A stretch of DNA of 64,000 nucleotides from Herbaspirillum huttiense (lineage in GTDB: Bacteria > Pseudomonadota > Gammaproteobacteria > Burkholderiales > Burkholderiaceae_D): assembly GCF_004367745.1 (NCBI RefSeq), contig NZ_CP037993.1, forward strand, positions 4,836,001-4,900,000. Reading direction: 5' to 3'. The first letter of the stretch is position 1, and each line of letters opens with the position of its first letter. Below, in pieces: positions 28,028 through 36,545 of the stretch. Position numbers and translations under genes: made by a program. Under the pieces are notes generated by a model. That model was not told the origin of the DNA, made no database searches, and worked only from the letters and a program-made list of their open reading frames with translations.

Positions 28028-29811
28028 GCATCGACTTTTCTACACTGCATCCCATGGGCAATGTCGTTATCGACAAAGGTCAAATTTCTAAGCAGTCCCC
28101 CGATAGCGAAGCACTCACTGTTGTGACTCTAGGCTACTTTGGAGTCGCTGCGAAGCTCATCCACCTCAACAATCGCAATGTTGAATATCTTGCTAAGATT
28201 CTCTGTCCTGGTGATGTCGAAGATAGGGACGTTATTATTTCCGGGCAAGATATCCACAACAAGACCAAGATCATGTCCAGCCTGTGCGCTCAAGGACTGA
28301 TCATCCAAAACGACAAACTGTTTTACGTCGCCTTTAAGGAATCCCTCGCTCTTTGTTCTGAGAACGGTAAATCGATAACGCTAGTTAATCGCACAGGATG
28401 GTTTGCTGACCGCCGCGCATACTCAACGGGCAGTAAGATCCTTTGCAAGGACGTTGCCATTTCTAATAACTTTATCCTCGCCCAGGAGATGAACCAGAAC
28501 ATGCGCACCGCCGGAACGCTTGATCAGTGGCGAGAACATATTTTAACCCCTTGCATCAACAATCCTTTCTTACTGACAGCGGGTATGATCGCGCTTTCAA
28601 GCCTGACCCTTGATATCAGCGGCGTCGGTTCGAAGTGGGTCAATTGGTTCGGAAAACACGGAAAAGGCAAGACCACGATGCTTCAGGTAGCGGCATCTTA
28701 CTTTGGCAACGGAGTAGACCCAAGTCATGCCTCGCCGGGAATGGAAGACGCTCAATACATCAGCAAAATGAACGCAAGCCAAGCGGGTATCGAAGCAACG
28801 CTGGGAGGACATTTCCAGCGGCCCTTTATTGCCGATGAGTTGGGCGAGGGAACAAGACTCAACTTAGCTGAACTCGTTTACCTTCTTTCAGGAAATAAAG
28901 GAACGATTACAGCAACGTCTAGCCGTCGCGTAGCAAAGAACCACGAGTGGCAAACCATTGCCTGCTCAGCGGGCGAAATCTCAATCGCGGATAGAATCGC
29001 GGAGAAGGGCGAAATCAAGGGTGGCCAGCTTGATCGTGCCATCGATATTCCTGCTACCGGTTCTATTTTTTTTGATATCGGTGACGCATCGTCGGAGTCC
29101 GCCTTCGCAGGCATCCTTAAAAATGCGTGCGCGACTTACTATGGGACTGCCGCTGAGTTCTTCATCAACTGGATGATCGAACACCCAGACGCCTTCCTAC
29201 GCGTTCAGCAGAAGCATTTTCAAGATATCGAGAGTCGCTTGACACCTGCCGACTGTGAAGACGGTGCTAAACGGGTAGTTCGATTCTTCGCCAATGCAGT
29301 AGTCACAGCGTTTGTTGCGATCGAATCCGGCCTGCTGCCAAGTACGCAGGAGCATGTCATGAATGCGTTTGAGGAAATCGTCAAGCGTTGGTGGTCTTAT
29401 CGCAAGACCACTTCGCCGGCCGAGCGCCTCGCAACGATGCTCTTCGAAAACGTCGACAAGGTCATCGAAATCTCGCCTCCACTTGACTATCAAAAGGACA
29501 GCATCTACTTTGATGAAAGATACGATAGGTATTGCTTAGATCCGATGCTCTTCGAGACCCTGATCCCTGGCTGCACTAAGGCCTGGATCAAATCACTTGT
29601 GGAGAAGAACTTGCTCGTTACCGATGAGAACAATCAAGGACGATTTACGAAACGCTATTTCTATTCCCGAAATCAGGCGAGACGCTTCATCGCCATCAAT
29701 GCCCAAGGCATCAGCCAAGAACTGGAGCAGCTTGTCGATGAAGACCTTGGGGAGGAAGTACCTGCCCGCGACAAGTCATCACCACGAGTAATTGTTGAAG
29801 AAGATGATTAA
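28024..29811 (+). CDS. DUF927 domain-containing ATPase
   Basis: 595 residues. A DUF927 core (about 115-430) includes LVNRTGWFADRRAYSTGSKI and a Walker A GKHGKGKTT (210-218); an acidic residue cluster (FIADELGEG) fits Walker B. The C terminus is a winged-helix-like section (about 500-560, KAWIKSLVEKNLLVTDENN) followed by an acidic tail. DUF927 proteins occur on plasmids, phages and islands and resemble helicase/primase ATPases, so a role in element replication is inferred. The start overlaps the integrase stop by four bases, coupling the two genes. Confidence 0.85.
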   Translation: MSIDFSTLHPMGNVVIDKGQISKQSPDSEALTVVTLGYFGVAAKLIHLNNRNVEYLAKILCPGDVEDRDVIISGQDIHNKTKIMSSLCAQGLIIQNDKLFYVAFKESLALCSENGKSITLVNRTGWFADRRAYSTGSKILCKDVAISNNFILAQEMNQNMRTAGTLDQWREHILTPCINNPFLLTAGMIALSSLTLDISGVGSKWVNWFGKHGKGKTTMLQVAASYFGNGVDPSHASPGMEDAQYISKMNASQAGIEATLGGHFQRPFIADELGEGTRLNLAELVYLLSGNKGTITATSSRRVAKNHEWQTIACSAGEISIADRIAEKGEIKGGQLDRAIDIPATGSIFFDIGDASSESAFAGILKNACATYYGTAAEFFINWMIEHPDAFLRVQQKHFQDIESRLTPADCEDGAKRVVRFFANAVVTAFVAIESGLLPSTQEHVMNAFEEIVKRWWSYRKTTSPAERLATMLFENVDKVIEISPPLDYQKDSIYFDERYDRYCLDPMLFETLIPGCTKAWIKSLVEKNLLVTDENNQGRFTKRYFYSRNQARRFIAINAQGISQELEQLVDEDLGEEVPARDKSSPRVIVEEDD

Positions 29812-29823
29812 GTAAAGTCAGAG

Positions 29824-29850
29824 GGGCATGGCGACGGTCATGCCCTTTTT
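29824..29850 (+). terminator. Terminator after the integrase-DUF927 operon
   Basis: A seven-bp stem GGGCATG / CATGCCC with an eight-base loop is followed by TTTTTATTT. Confidence 0.8.
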
Positions 29851-30362
29851 ATTTGCTTCGATTGAAGTAATACATTGAGCATCGAGAGATTCCACTGTAA
29901 ATAAGGAGGAAGCCGACGACATGTGACTCATGACATTTTGATGTGCAGACTGTGCAGCCTTTAGTTAGTTGAATGCACGACGTTCGTGCGCTGACAACAG
30001 GTATGTCTTTCAGGAAAATGGCCGAGGATGAAAACAGCAGCATGATGGCGCAAACGTCACTCGTTTTTGCTCGCCGAGCTCGGAGAAAACATCATTTCCC
30101 CCACCTCCGTGGACGATTTTCCTTTTTTTGAAATTTGAGAATATGATCGGGAAATATAAAAATGCCACGGGAATGGACCTTCGATATGGGGATTATTAGG
30201 CTATCGCTTAAAAGCCCTCACGGTCAGTAGGCGGTAATGTTTCCTCTCAATATCCGCCCATCTAAGCTGCGAGGATGTTGATTTTCACGGCTTTGACCGG
30301 GGCAACCATCTGGCATCTCAGCGTAGCCTTAGAGACATACGACCTTTCATACTCTGTGATAT
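29851..30362. other. Non-coding stretch before the IS21 element
   Basis: No gene is supported in these 512 bases. A third copy of the island repeat (ATGTGCAGACTGTGCAG) is at 29940-29957; it lacks the downstream ATTGA part. Confidence 0.45.
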
Positions 30363-30417
30363 TGCATGAGATTCTGACCCGGTCTTTGCACTTAATATTG
30401 ACCCGTCTCAACTGCAG

Positions 30418-31197
30418 CTAGTTTGAAGATCCTTTGCCAGTGTTCCTCCCTTTCTCTCGCGTGGAACTGTTTTTGAAACGATAGCTGTCGTTCCCCGTTT
30501 CCACAATGTGGCAGTGGTGCGTAAGCCGATCGAGAAGAGCTGTCGTCATCTTCGGGTCTCCAAAGACAGCGCCCCATTCGCCGAAGCCGAGGTTCGTCGT
30601 AATAATCAAGCTTGTTCGCTCATACAGCTTGCTGATGAGATGGAAAAGCAGAGCCCCTCCGCTCTGACTAAATGGAAGGTATCCAAGCTCATCAAGAATA
30701 ACCAGATCGGTGTGCGTCAGCCTGACCGCCAAATGGCCAGCCTTCCCTTGAAGTTTCTCCTGCTCCAGCTGGTTGACAAGCTCGATTGTGGAAAAGTATC
30801 GGACGCGGGCATCGTGATGTTCGATTGCCTGAATTCCAACTGCACTGGCCAGATGGGTTTTCCCAGTTCCAGGGCCACCAACAAAGACGATGTTTTGGCC
30901 GGTTTCAAGGAAGGAGCAAGTATGCAAACTTCTGACCAATGCCTCGTTCACATCGCTGACACTGAAGTCAAAGCCATTAAGATCACGGTAAGCTGGAAAT
31001 TTCGCCACCTTCATCTGATAGGCAAGAGACCGCACCTCGCGTTCAGAAAATTCCGCTTTCACCAAATCTGAAAGAAACGGAAGCGCGGCCTGAAATGCCG
31101 GCGAGTTCTGTTCCGACAAGTCGGTCACTGCCTGGGCCATACCCCGTAATTTGAGCCCTCGAAACATCTCTTGAATGGATTCAAGCTGCGTCGGCAT
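30418..31197 (-). CDS. istB: IS21-family helper ATPase IstB
   Basis: 259-residue AAA+ ATPase related to DnaC that assembles on target DNA and stimulates IstA. It shows Walker [13 protein letters not shown] (about residues 105-116), Walker [14 protein letters not shown] and sensor motif LIITTNLGF, with IS21-type [20 protein letters not shown] near the C terminus. Full length with no internal stop. Its start overlaps the istA stop by 17 bases, the normal coupling in this family. Confidence 0.95.
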   Translation of the reverse strand: MPTQLESIQEMFRGLKLRGMAQAVTDLSEQNSPAFQAALPFLSDLVKAEFSEREVRSLAYQMKVAKFPAYRDLNGFDFSVSDVNEALVRSLHTCSFLETGQNIVFVGGPGTGKTHLASAVGIQAIEHHDARVRYFSTIELVNQLEQEKLQGKAGHLAVRLTHTDLVILDELGYLPFSQSGGALLFHLISKLYERTSLIITTNLGFGEWGAVFGDPKMTTALLDRLTHHCHIVETGNDSYRFKNSSTREKGRNTGKGSSN

Positions 31198-32713
31198 GCC
31201 CGTCCTCCTTCACTCGCAATGCATCATATCGTTCGATATCAGCAGTCGGCTCGACAAGCAATTTGAGGGCCTGTGGGGCCGTGACTTTGGCGACTGGCCC
31301 ACCGTCGAGAAGCCGACTCAATATATTGAGGACGACCTGCTTTGAGGGAGCACCACTTTCTAAGGCAGCTGCGACGGCGGCCAACACAATTTTTTCGTCA
31401 TGGAACATGACAAGGGCGAGGATTTCGACCATCTCTCGATCGCCGCCTTGCCGCTTGAGCAATATTGACTGCATTTCTTTAAATGCCAACGGCAGCTCTG
31501 TAAAAGGAGCTCCATTTCGCAGAGCCCCGGGCTTTCGTTGCAAGACTGCAAGATAATGGCGCCAATCGTATATTGTTTTTCCCGGCCCATGGTCACGATT
31601 TATGAGCCTGACGTGTTCAGCAATCGGACGTCCCTCTGCAATAACAACCAGCCGATCCGCATAGATTCGAAGGCTGACAGGACGGTTGGCAAACGATGAC
31701 GGCACACTGTACCTATTGCGATCGAGGGTCACCAGGCATGTTGGCGATACCCGTTTCGACTGCTCGACAAAGCCGTCAAACTGCTTTCCCATTGGCAGGA
31801 GATGAGGTCGCTCAGCCTCCCAAATAGTCCACACGCTCGCATCAAGCTCGGGGTGCGGAGCATCTCTCCAAAGACGCTGACACTCCTCTTCCAGCCATTT
31901 GTTGAGAGCCTCCAGACTAGGAAAGGCTGGGACCGTTTGCCATATCCGGCCTCGGCTGTCTCGCACATTCTTTTCGACCTGGCCCTTCTCCCAACCGGAC
32001 GCGGGATTGCAGAACTCAACATCGAACAGATAATGGCTTGTCATTGCAGTGAACCGAGCATTCACTTCGCGCAGCTTGCCCGATTTCACTTTATCAACCG
32101 CCGTCTTCATGTTGTCGTAGATACCACGTCGCGGAATGCCGCCAAAGGCCTCGAATGCATGAGCATGGGCATCGAAGAGCATCTCGTGAGTCTGCAGCAG
32201 ATACGCTCTCAGATAAAAGGCACGGCTATGGCTGAGCTTGAAATGGGCGACCTGTAGCTTGGTCTTTTCGCCCGCAATGACGCACCAGTCCTCGCTCCAG
32301 TCGAACTGAAATGCTTCACCAGGAGCGAACGTAAGCGGGATATATGTTGATTTGCTCGCCGATTTGACCCTCTCTAACTGACCCGCCTTCCAGTGCCTGC
32401 TAAAGGCCGCCACACGGTCATACGACCCCTCATAACCAAGCTCCCTTAACTCCAGGAACATCTGTTTCAGGGTCCGTCTTTGCTTACGGGATTTGACCAA
32501 CTCTGAGCTCAGCCACGCGGAAAGCCTGGGGGCATATGCATCCAAAGAGCTCGGTGAATGCCTGCTGGCATAGGAAGGTTCGATCGCCTCTGATCGAATG
32601 TAGCGACGAACCGTGTTTCGGGAAATGTCCAACCTGCGGGCGATTTCCCGGATCGAGACGCGATCTCTGATGTACCAGCGTCGAATGATTCCAAGTAGGG
32701 CCACGTCTATCAC
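31181..32713 (-). CDS. istA: IS21-family transposase IstA
   Basis: 510-residue DDE transposase. N-terminal helix-turn-helix ([23 protein letters not shown], about residues 16-38), then an RNase H-like core with candidate acidic residues in [20 protein letters not shown] and [11 protein letters not shown], and a C-terminal beta-barrel ([21 protein letters not shown]). Intact and therefore potentially active. It reads leftward, against the integrase-DUF927 unit. Confidence 0.95.
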   Translation of the reverse strand: MIDVALLGIIRRWYIRDRVSIREIARRLDISRNTVRRYIRSEAIEPSYASRHSPSSLDAYAPRLSAWLSSELVKSRKQRRTLKQMFLELRELGYEGSYDRVAAFSRHWKAGQLERVKSASKSTYIPLTFAPGEAFQFDWSEDWCVIAGEKTKLQVAHFKLSHSRAFYLRAYLLQTHEMLFDAHAHAFEAFGGIPRRGIYDNMKTAVDKVKSGKLREVNARFTAMTSHYLFDVEFCNPASGWEKGQVEKNVRDSRGRIWQTVPAFPSLEALNKWLEEECQRLWRDAPHPELDASVWTIWEAERPHLLPMGKQFDGFVEQSKRVSPTCLVTLDRNRYSVPSSFANRPVSLRIYADRLVVIAEGRPIAEHVRLINRDHGPGKTIYDWRHYLAVLQRKPGALRNGAPFTELPLAFKEMQSILLKRQGGDREMVEILALVMFHDEKIVLAAVAAALESGAPSKQVVLNILSRLLDGGPVAKVTAPQALKLLVEPTADIERYDALRVKEDGHADAA

Positions 32714-32837
32714 TCCGTTCTCCCGCTCGATGTCATGAGCAGGATTGTGGTCTAAACATGGGTCAACTTAGGATGCAAATTTCCGGGGAAACTGGGTCAG
32801 TTTTCAATGCAAATCAACATGGGTCAATTTGCATGCA

Positions 32838-33384
32838 TCGGATCCCATGATAAGGCGGCATGCCACACTCAGCAGCTATTTCCAGCTGATGCATGGGTCA
32901 GTAACAATTGGACAGCGTTTCAACTCACTTCCCAGAAAATGGACCCTCCATCCCCCCTTCTGACCAGACCCACCCGAAACTCAGGTATTGGCACAACCAC
33001 GTCATTCAACGTGTGCAGAATGTGCGGTGATCAACTTTGATGAAGCCAGAAATTTTTTGTTCTGGCGGGAGGACTTTCAGGATGCATGGGCTTTTGCTGG
33101 CAACGTGGCCAATCTTTCTGTATTCCCAAATAACATCGAACGGCGGACGTCCTTCACGCAGTCGCTGGAACTTCTGGTCTATTGCTGGTTTCTCCGCAAA
33201 AAATCTCGCCACCGAAAGTGTCTGAACAAGTGAGTGATCTTAAAAATACTGGCTAATTTTCAGAGGAAAACGGTGCTACATATTTCACAAGGCATTTCCG
33301 TCGGAAATTCGGAAGCCGCCATTCTCTGGCCGAAATACGCTCTATCGAAAGGGTGCCCATCTTCGCGTTGCCACGATCAACGTC
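32838..33384. other. Right arm of the island, non-coding
   Basis: No gene is supported; a frame at 32988-33233 has no ribosome site. It contains repeat copy 4 (CGTGTGCAGAATGTGCGG at 33010-33027). From 33171 on it is homologous to the decayed segment starting at 35088, so it is probably the terminal recognition arm of the element. Confidence 0.5.
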
Positions 33385-33431
33385 TTGAAAATCCTTGTGT
33401 CGGTGGTTCGATTCCGCCCCGGGCCACCAAG
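33385..33431 (+). repeat. attR: right direct repeat of the island
   Basis: An exact 47-base copy of 17796-17842, the 3' part of tRNA-Phe without its 5' half; not a functional tRNA. Confidence 0.92.
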
Positions 33432-33438
33432 TTATAAG

Positions 33439-33469
33439 AAAACGCCAACCTTCGGGTTGGCGTTTTTCG
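33439..33469 (+). terminator. Terminator after attR, probably that of the original tRNA-Phe
   Basis: A 12-bp stem AAAACGCCAACC / GGTTGGCGTTTT with a TTCG tetraloop and a short T-tail. A damaged copy is found near 35355. Confidence 0.85.
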
Positions 33470-33470
33470 T

Positions 33471-33927
33471 TTCCGCGCCCACATTCTTTGGCTCACTCGG
33501 CCAACCCCATTTTCCAGCCCACACAAGAATTACTGTGCGCAAAAGTCTCAGCAGACGGGAATAAAAGTCGGGGATTCTACTCGCATCTGCATCGGACGAT
33601 AATGGTCCTTGGTCCAATTCCGCCGCCAAGGGGAAGATAGTGAGCAGTCCATTCATTTTCGCTCGACACGGAAACCGTCACGGCCCCCCCTAATCTGTGG
33701 CGATTTATCTTTTGTTATTCAAGCCAAGTCGTCGCCAAGCCTCCCGAATACTCGCCACTTTGAAATTACTCGCATTCCTGGGAACAAACAGTACGCCAGA
33801 GACGTCTGATTTTTGTTGGAGCAGCTACGGCGGTTTCCAACATCTTCGATGCCATGTGAACCCATTAAAAAGATTTTATGCGTTCCTTGGGATGAGTCTT
33901 GGCTTGCTTATTTAGATTGGAACTCTC
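33471..33927. other. Non-coding gap between attR and the small peptide gene
   Basis: No supported gene in 457 bases. The last 100 bases are A+T-rich and should carry the promoter of the 33928 peptide gene. Confidence 0.4.
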
Positions 33928-34113
33928 ATGAAAATCAACGTGAAAAAGTCCCGCTCGAAATTAATAGGACTAGCTTTTATTCTGGCTGCGGGTCTTGCCT
34001 TTAGCAACACAGCAAGCGCCTTTACATTTAAACATGGTTGGAGTTGCCAGAATAAATGGTATCAGATGGGACTTATTGAGTTTATTGCTTGCGGCGGAGG
34101 CGGCGACGGCTAA
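33928..34113 (+). CDS. Small secreted peptide precursor
   Basis: 61 residues: a basic N-terminal region (KINVKKSRSK), a hydrophobic core (LIGLAFILAAGLAF) and a cleavage site ASA before FTFKHG. The predicted mature peptide is about 30 residues, rich in aromatic residues with two Cys (GWSCQNK and FIACGGGG) and a Gly-rich end. No family is recognised. The gene ends 24 bases before a strong terminator, which supports a real short transcript. It could be a bacteriocin-like or signalling peptide, but no transporter or modification gene is adjacent. Confidence 0.55.
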   Translation: MKINVKKSRSKLIGLAFILAAGLAFSNTASAFTFKHGWSCQNKWYQMGLIEFIACGGGGDG

Positions 34114-34136
34114 ATTGGTCCGGCTTGCGATAACGT

Positions 34137-34174
34137 AAAAAACTGATGAGTGATTTTGCTCATCAGTTTTTTTA
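34137..34174 (+). terminator. Strong terminator after the small peptide gene
   Basis: AAAACTGATGAG / CTCATCAGTTTT stem with an eight-base loop, flanked by A and T runs; it can work in both directions. Confidence 0.9.
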
Positions 34175-34429
34175 ATATGGTTTCCATGTGGCTGTCCTGT
34201 CTTTGGCCTGCGCATTGACTTTAAAACCACAGCTGAAAAAGTTTTAAACTAATTTTGCAACAGAACCTTAGACGAAGGCACAGGTTGAGGCTCAGCGGGG
34301 GCCTGACTACAGCACATTTTTCGAAGAATTTTATTGAGCGGCGCGCGGCAATTCTCCAGCTGGTAGCCCAAAAATCCGCCGTTTTTTCATTCCAGTTAGA
34401 GAAGGCAACAATCTCCAAAAACAGGGCAT

Positions 34430-34870
34430 ATGAAAAAACTGATGCTAGCCACAAGCGCAATCGCATTTTACCTTCTTGCCTCCGCCAGCGTTGCTGGAAT
34501 GGAGAAGTCGGCTGTCGATGAAATACCTGCGACTTATTTCAAACCTGCACATACCGGCAAGCTGGAACAGTACGGCGAACAACAGTTTTCCATGCAGAAA
34601 GCTCTGGATGCCTACGTCAACGGAAAATTTAAAATAAAAAATAAGAAGCTGTTCCTTGCCGATTCTTTTGGATTGAGCATAAAACGTCAATTGAATAACT
34701 TCATCGTAAAAAGTTTACACGGGGAGAAAGTCGACGAGCAAATTGTAGAGGGGTTGTCATCCGTAACGATATGGAAGATAGAAAACGAATATTTCTCTTT
34801 GGTCGTTTCTGAAATGATCCCGGGAGGAGACGCCATCTACGGCTATTACAAAATGGAACTTGACCAATAG
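34430..34870 (+). CDS. Hypothetical secreted protein
   Basis: 146 residues with a Sec signal peptide (about 1-22, LLASASVA before GMEKS). The mature part is Lys-rich in the middle (GKFKIKNKKLF) and has no Cys. Alternating strands near the end (SVTIWKIENEYFSLVVSEM) suggest a compact periplasmic fold. Not recognised. Low G+C; lies in the accessory segment beyond attR. Confidence 0.6.
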   Translation: MKKLMLATSAIAFYLLASASVAGMEKSAVDEIPATYFKPAHTGKLEQYGEQQFSMQKALDAYVNGKFKIKNKKLFLADSFGLSIKRQLNNFIVKSLHGEKVDEQIVEGLSSVTIWKIENEYFSLVVSEMIPGGDAIYGYYKMELDQ

Positions 34871-35654
34871 CCTCGGGAATAGGCTTTGAGGCCTGCATCG
34901 CGAGAAAATGCCAGAAGATTAGTATAAATATCTATGCTGAGAAACCCCAATAACGTTCCAAGACCCGCGTGATTTAAAAAAGCCGCGAACAAAATCAACC
35001 GCCCCAAAAAGCCGGACATAAATGCAATCCGGCTGGACCAGTGTATCGAAGCCAGTAGCAGGAGCTAAAGAAATGAGTTTGCCGCAGCTTCTGGTCTATT
35101 GCTGGTTAAGATGAAAAAATCTCACCACAGCAGTTTTTTGAACAAGCAAGCGAGCATTAGATGCCGTCGGACTTCTCTGAAAGAAAAAGTGCGACCCATT
35201 CACAATGGTATTTCCCAGCCAGATTCAGATGCCCCGAATTCTCTGGCCAACATGCGCTTGATTTAAAGGAGGCCTGCCGCCGATTTTCCTTGGCCAACGC
35301 CTTAAAAATTCGTCGATCGGTGTTTGCGCACCCACGCGGCCACCGAGTTAGAAGAAAACGGCAACCTTCGGGTTGAGGATTCTCACTTCAGCGCCAACAT
35401 TTTTTCCCCTATCGGGATTGCTCGTCTTGCGCCCCTCACCCATGTCGGATGCAGCAAGCTGATTCCTTGTTGGCATAGTCTTCAGCAACTGCATCACGCG
35501 TGGCATCGCCCCAAAGAATCAGCACAAGTCCCAAGATCGAGTCCGCCAAAGCTTCATTGTCTCTTGATGCAGGTTTTAGAACTCAGCATTAAGCATCCAG
35601 TCTGATCGAGGTTTGATGAGCAATCCCTCCTCTCAACACGCGAAGACTACAATC
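34871..35654. other. Accessory DNA without a gene, including a decayed element end
   Basis: 784 bases with no credible frame. 35088-35385 is a mutated copy of 33171-33470. The rest shows nothing recognisable. Confidence 0.5.
35088..35385 (+). repeat. Fossil copy of the element right end with degenerate att
   Basis: Parallels 33171-33470: CTTCTGGTCTATTGCTGGTT, then GAATTCTCTGGCC, then GGCCACCGAGTTAGAAGAAA and ACGGCAACCTTCGGGTTG. The tRNA 3' segment is eroded to little more than GGCCACC and the terminator stem is broken on its 3' side. Confidence 0.65.
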
Positions 35655-35673
35655 ATGGACAACACCTACGCCT

Positions 35674-36087
35674 TTGGCCTGCATACCCAACTTTCCCCCT
35701 AACGAGCTGCTCTTCTACGTATTCATCGACGAAACGTGCAAGGAGTTTGGCGTCGACGACGTCAGTGCTGCTGCCGCAGTTCTTGCCGGTCAAAATTGGA
35801 TTCCGACCAGAGCCAAGCCTCGGGGCGCAACCAAAGGCACCTCGTTAGCCTCAATCATGGGGCGCAGGTACCTCAACTATGATTTGAAGAGAAAGATCCT
35901 CCCAACGGTGACCAACGAAAGCCTCAAAACACTGCGGATTCTGATGACAAAAAATATCGGCAAATTTGTGGGGCGTGCAGTACCCATGGTTGGGTGGGCG
36001 GTCTTGGCCTATAACGTCGCGTCGATCACAAGCCGTTCTGTCGCGAACTATAATCGCCGGGTCAAACCGGAAGACAGGATCTTTTAA
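35674..36087 (+). CDS. Hypothetical protein, probably frameshifted at its 5' end
   Basis: 137 residues from a TTG. The true start is probably ATG 35655: that frame reads MDNTYAFGLHTQLSP and stops at 35700-35702, exactly where deletion of one base from CTTTCCCCCTAACGAG would continue into NELLFYVFIDETCKEFG. This points to a one-base insertion in the C/T run. The C terminus has a hydrophobic segment (VGRAVPMVGWAVLAYNVASI) and a basic tail. It is coupled to the DUF1493 gene (TAATG). Without the frameshift the product would be about 143 residues; as it stands expression depends on TTG. Confidence 0.55.
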   Translation: MACIPNFPPNELLFYVFIDETCKEFGVDDVSAAAAVLAGQNWIPTRAKPRGATKGTSLASIMGRRYLNYDLKRKILPTVTNESLKTLRILMTKNIGKFVGRAVPMVGWAVLAYNVASITSRSVANYNRRVKPEDRIF

Positions 36088-36455
36088 TGCGGGATATCAC
36101 CTGGGAAAAACTGGAAGCTTGGGTACGCAAGGAAAACTGCACGAGTCCCAAAAAACTACTGACTCGCGATACTCAACTTAACGACGATCTGGATGTTACC
36201 GGCGATGATGCAGATGATTTCATGGAGCACTTCTTTGAAGAATTCTCCATCGACTACGGGGACTATAATTTTGATCATTATTTTGTCCCCGAAGGCTTCA
36301 GCCCGCTTGAGATTTTCCTGCTGCTGATCTCAAAGAAAAAGCGGGCTTCCTACGACAGACCACCAATCACCCTCGGCATGCTCTATCAAGCAGCCCTTGA
36401 TGGCCGATGGGATTGTGCCCGCCTGGATTCACTGTCATCACTTTCACAGACTTGA
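36087..36455 (+). CDS. DUF1493 family protein
   Basis: 122 residues, acidic. The core TRDTQLNDDLDVTGDDADDF followed by an FFEEFSID helix and FDHYFVPEG, then ITLGMLYQAALDGRW, fits DUF1493, a small acyl-carrier-protein-like fold of unknown role found in pairs with a membrane-segment protein in enterobacteria. The start codon shares one base with the stop of the upstream gene. The pair sits at the outer edge of the accessory region. Confidence 0.65.
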   Translation: MRDITWEKLEAWVRKENCTSPKKLLTRDTQLNDDLDVTGDDADDFMEHFFEEFSIDYGDYNFDHYFVPEGFSPLEIFLLLISKKKRASYDRPPITLGMLYQAALDGRWDCARLDSLSSLSQT

Positions 36456-36545
36456 ATCGACACAACCCATCACGCCAGCTGATAACACAAAAACAGAAAA
36501 ACAAAACCGAGCTGATCGCAACGTGCGCAACATCACGACCTCAGC

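Larger units (their letters stand above)
30363..32837. mobile_element. IS21-family insertion sequence (about 2.47 kb)
   Basis: istA and istB overlap on the minus strand and are flanked by related termini. The left end reads TGCATGAGATTCTGACCC; the right end, read inward, TGCATGCAAATTGACCC. Both ends carry a second TGACCC-containing copy 20-30 bases further in, the multiple-repeat layout typical of IS21. Ends are TG...CA. No matching target duplication is seen in the immediate flanks (GATAT versus TCGGA), so exact boundaries are uncertain by a few bases. Confidence 0.8.
17796..33431. mobile_element. tRNA-Phe genomic island (about 15.6 kb)
   Basis: The island is bounded by 47-bp direct repeats and is visibly richer in A+T than the flanks. 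It carries a tyrosine integrase, a DUF927 ATPase, an XRE regulator, an IS21-family element and genes of unknown function including a STAND-type protein. No conjugation, capsid or relaxase gene is seen, so it resembles a small integrative or satellite-like island, mobilised by other elements if at all. The integrase lies in the middle rather than beside an att site, suggesting a composite history. Confidence 0.85.
33171..33470 (+). repeat. Element right end, intact copy (right arm + att + terminator)
   Basis: Shares CTTCTGGTCTATTGCTGGTT, an ATTCTCTGGCC block, GGCCACCnAGTTAnAAGAAAACG and CAACCTTCGGGTTG with 35088-35385 in the same order and similar spacing. Confidence 0.7.

Noticed and set aside
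32988-33233. Small Cys-containing gene near attR
   Set aside because: It starts with TTG without a ribosome site, its CxxC comes from the island repeat, and the homologous segment at 35088 does not keep the frame.
33385-33431. Possible second tRNA-Phe
   Set aside because: Only the 3' part from the anticodon loop on is present; there is no acceptor 5' strand or D-arm. It is an att copy.
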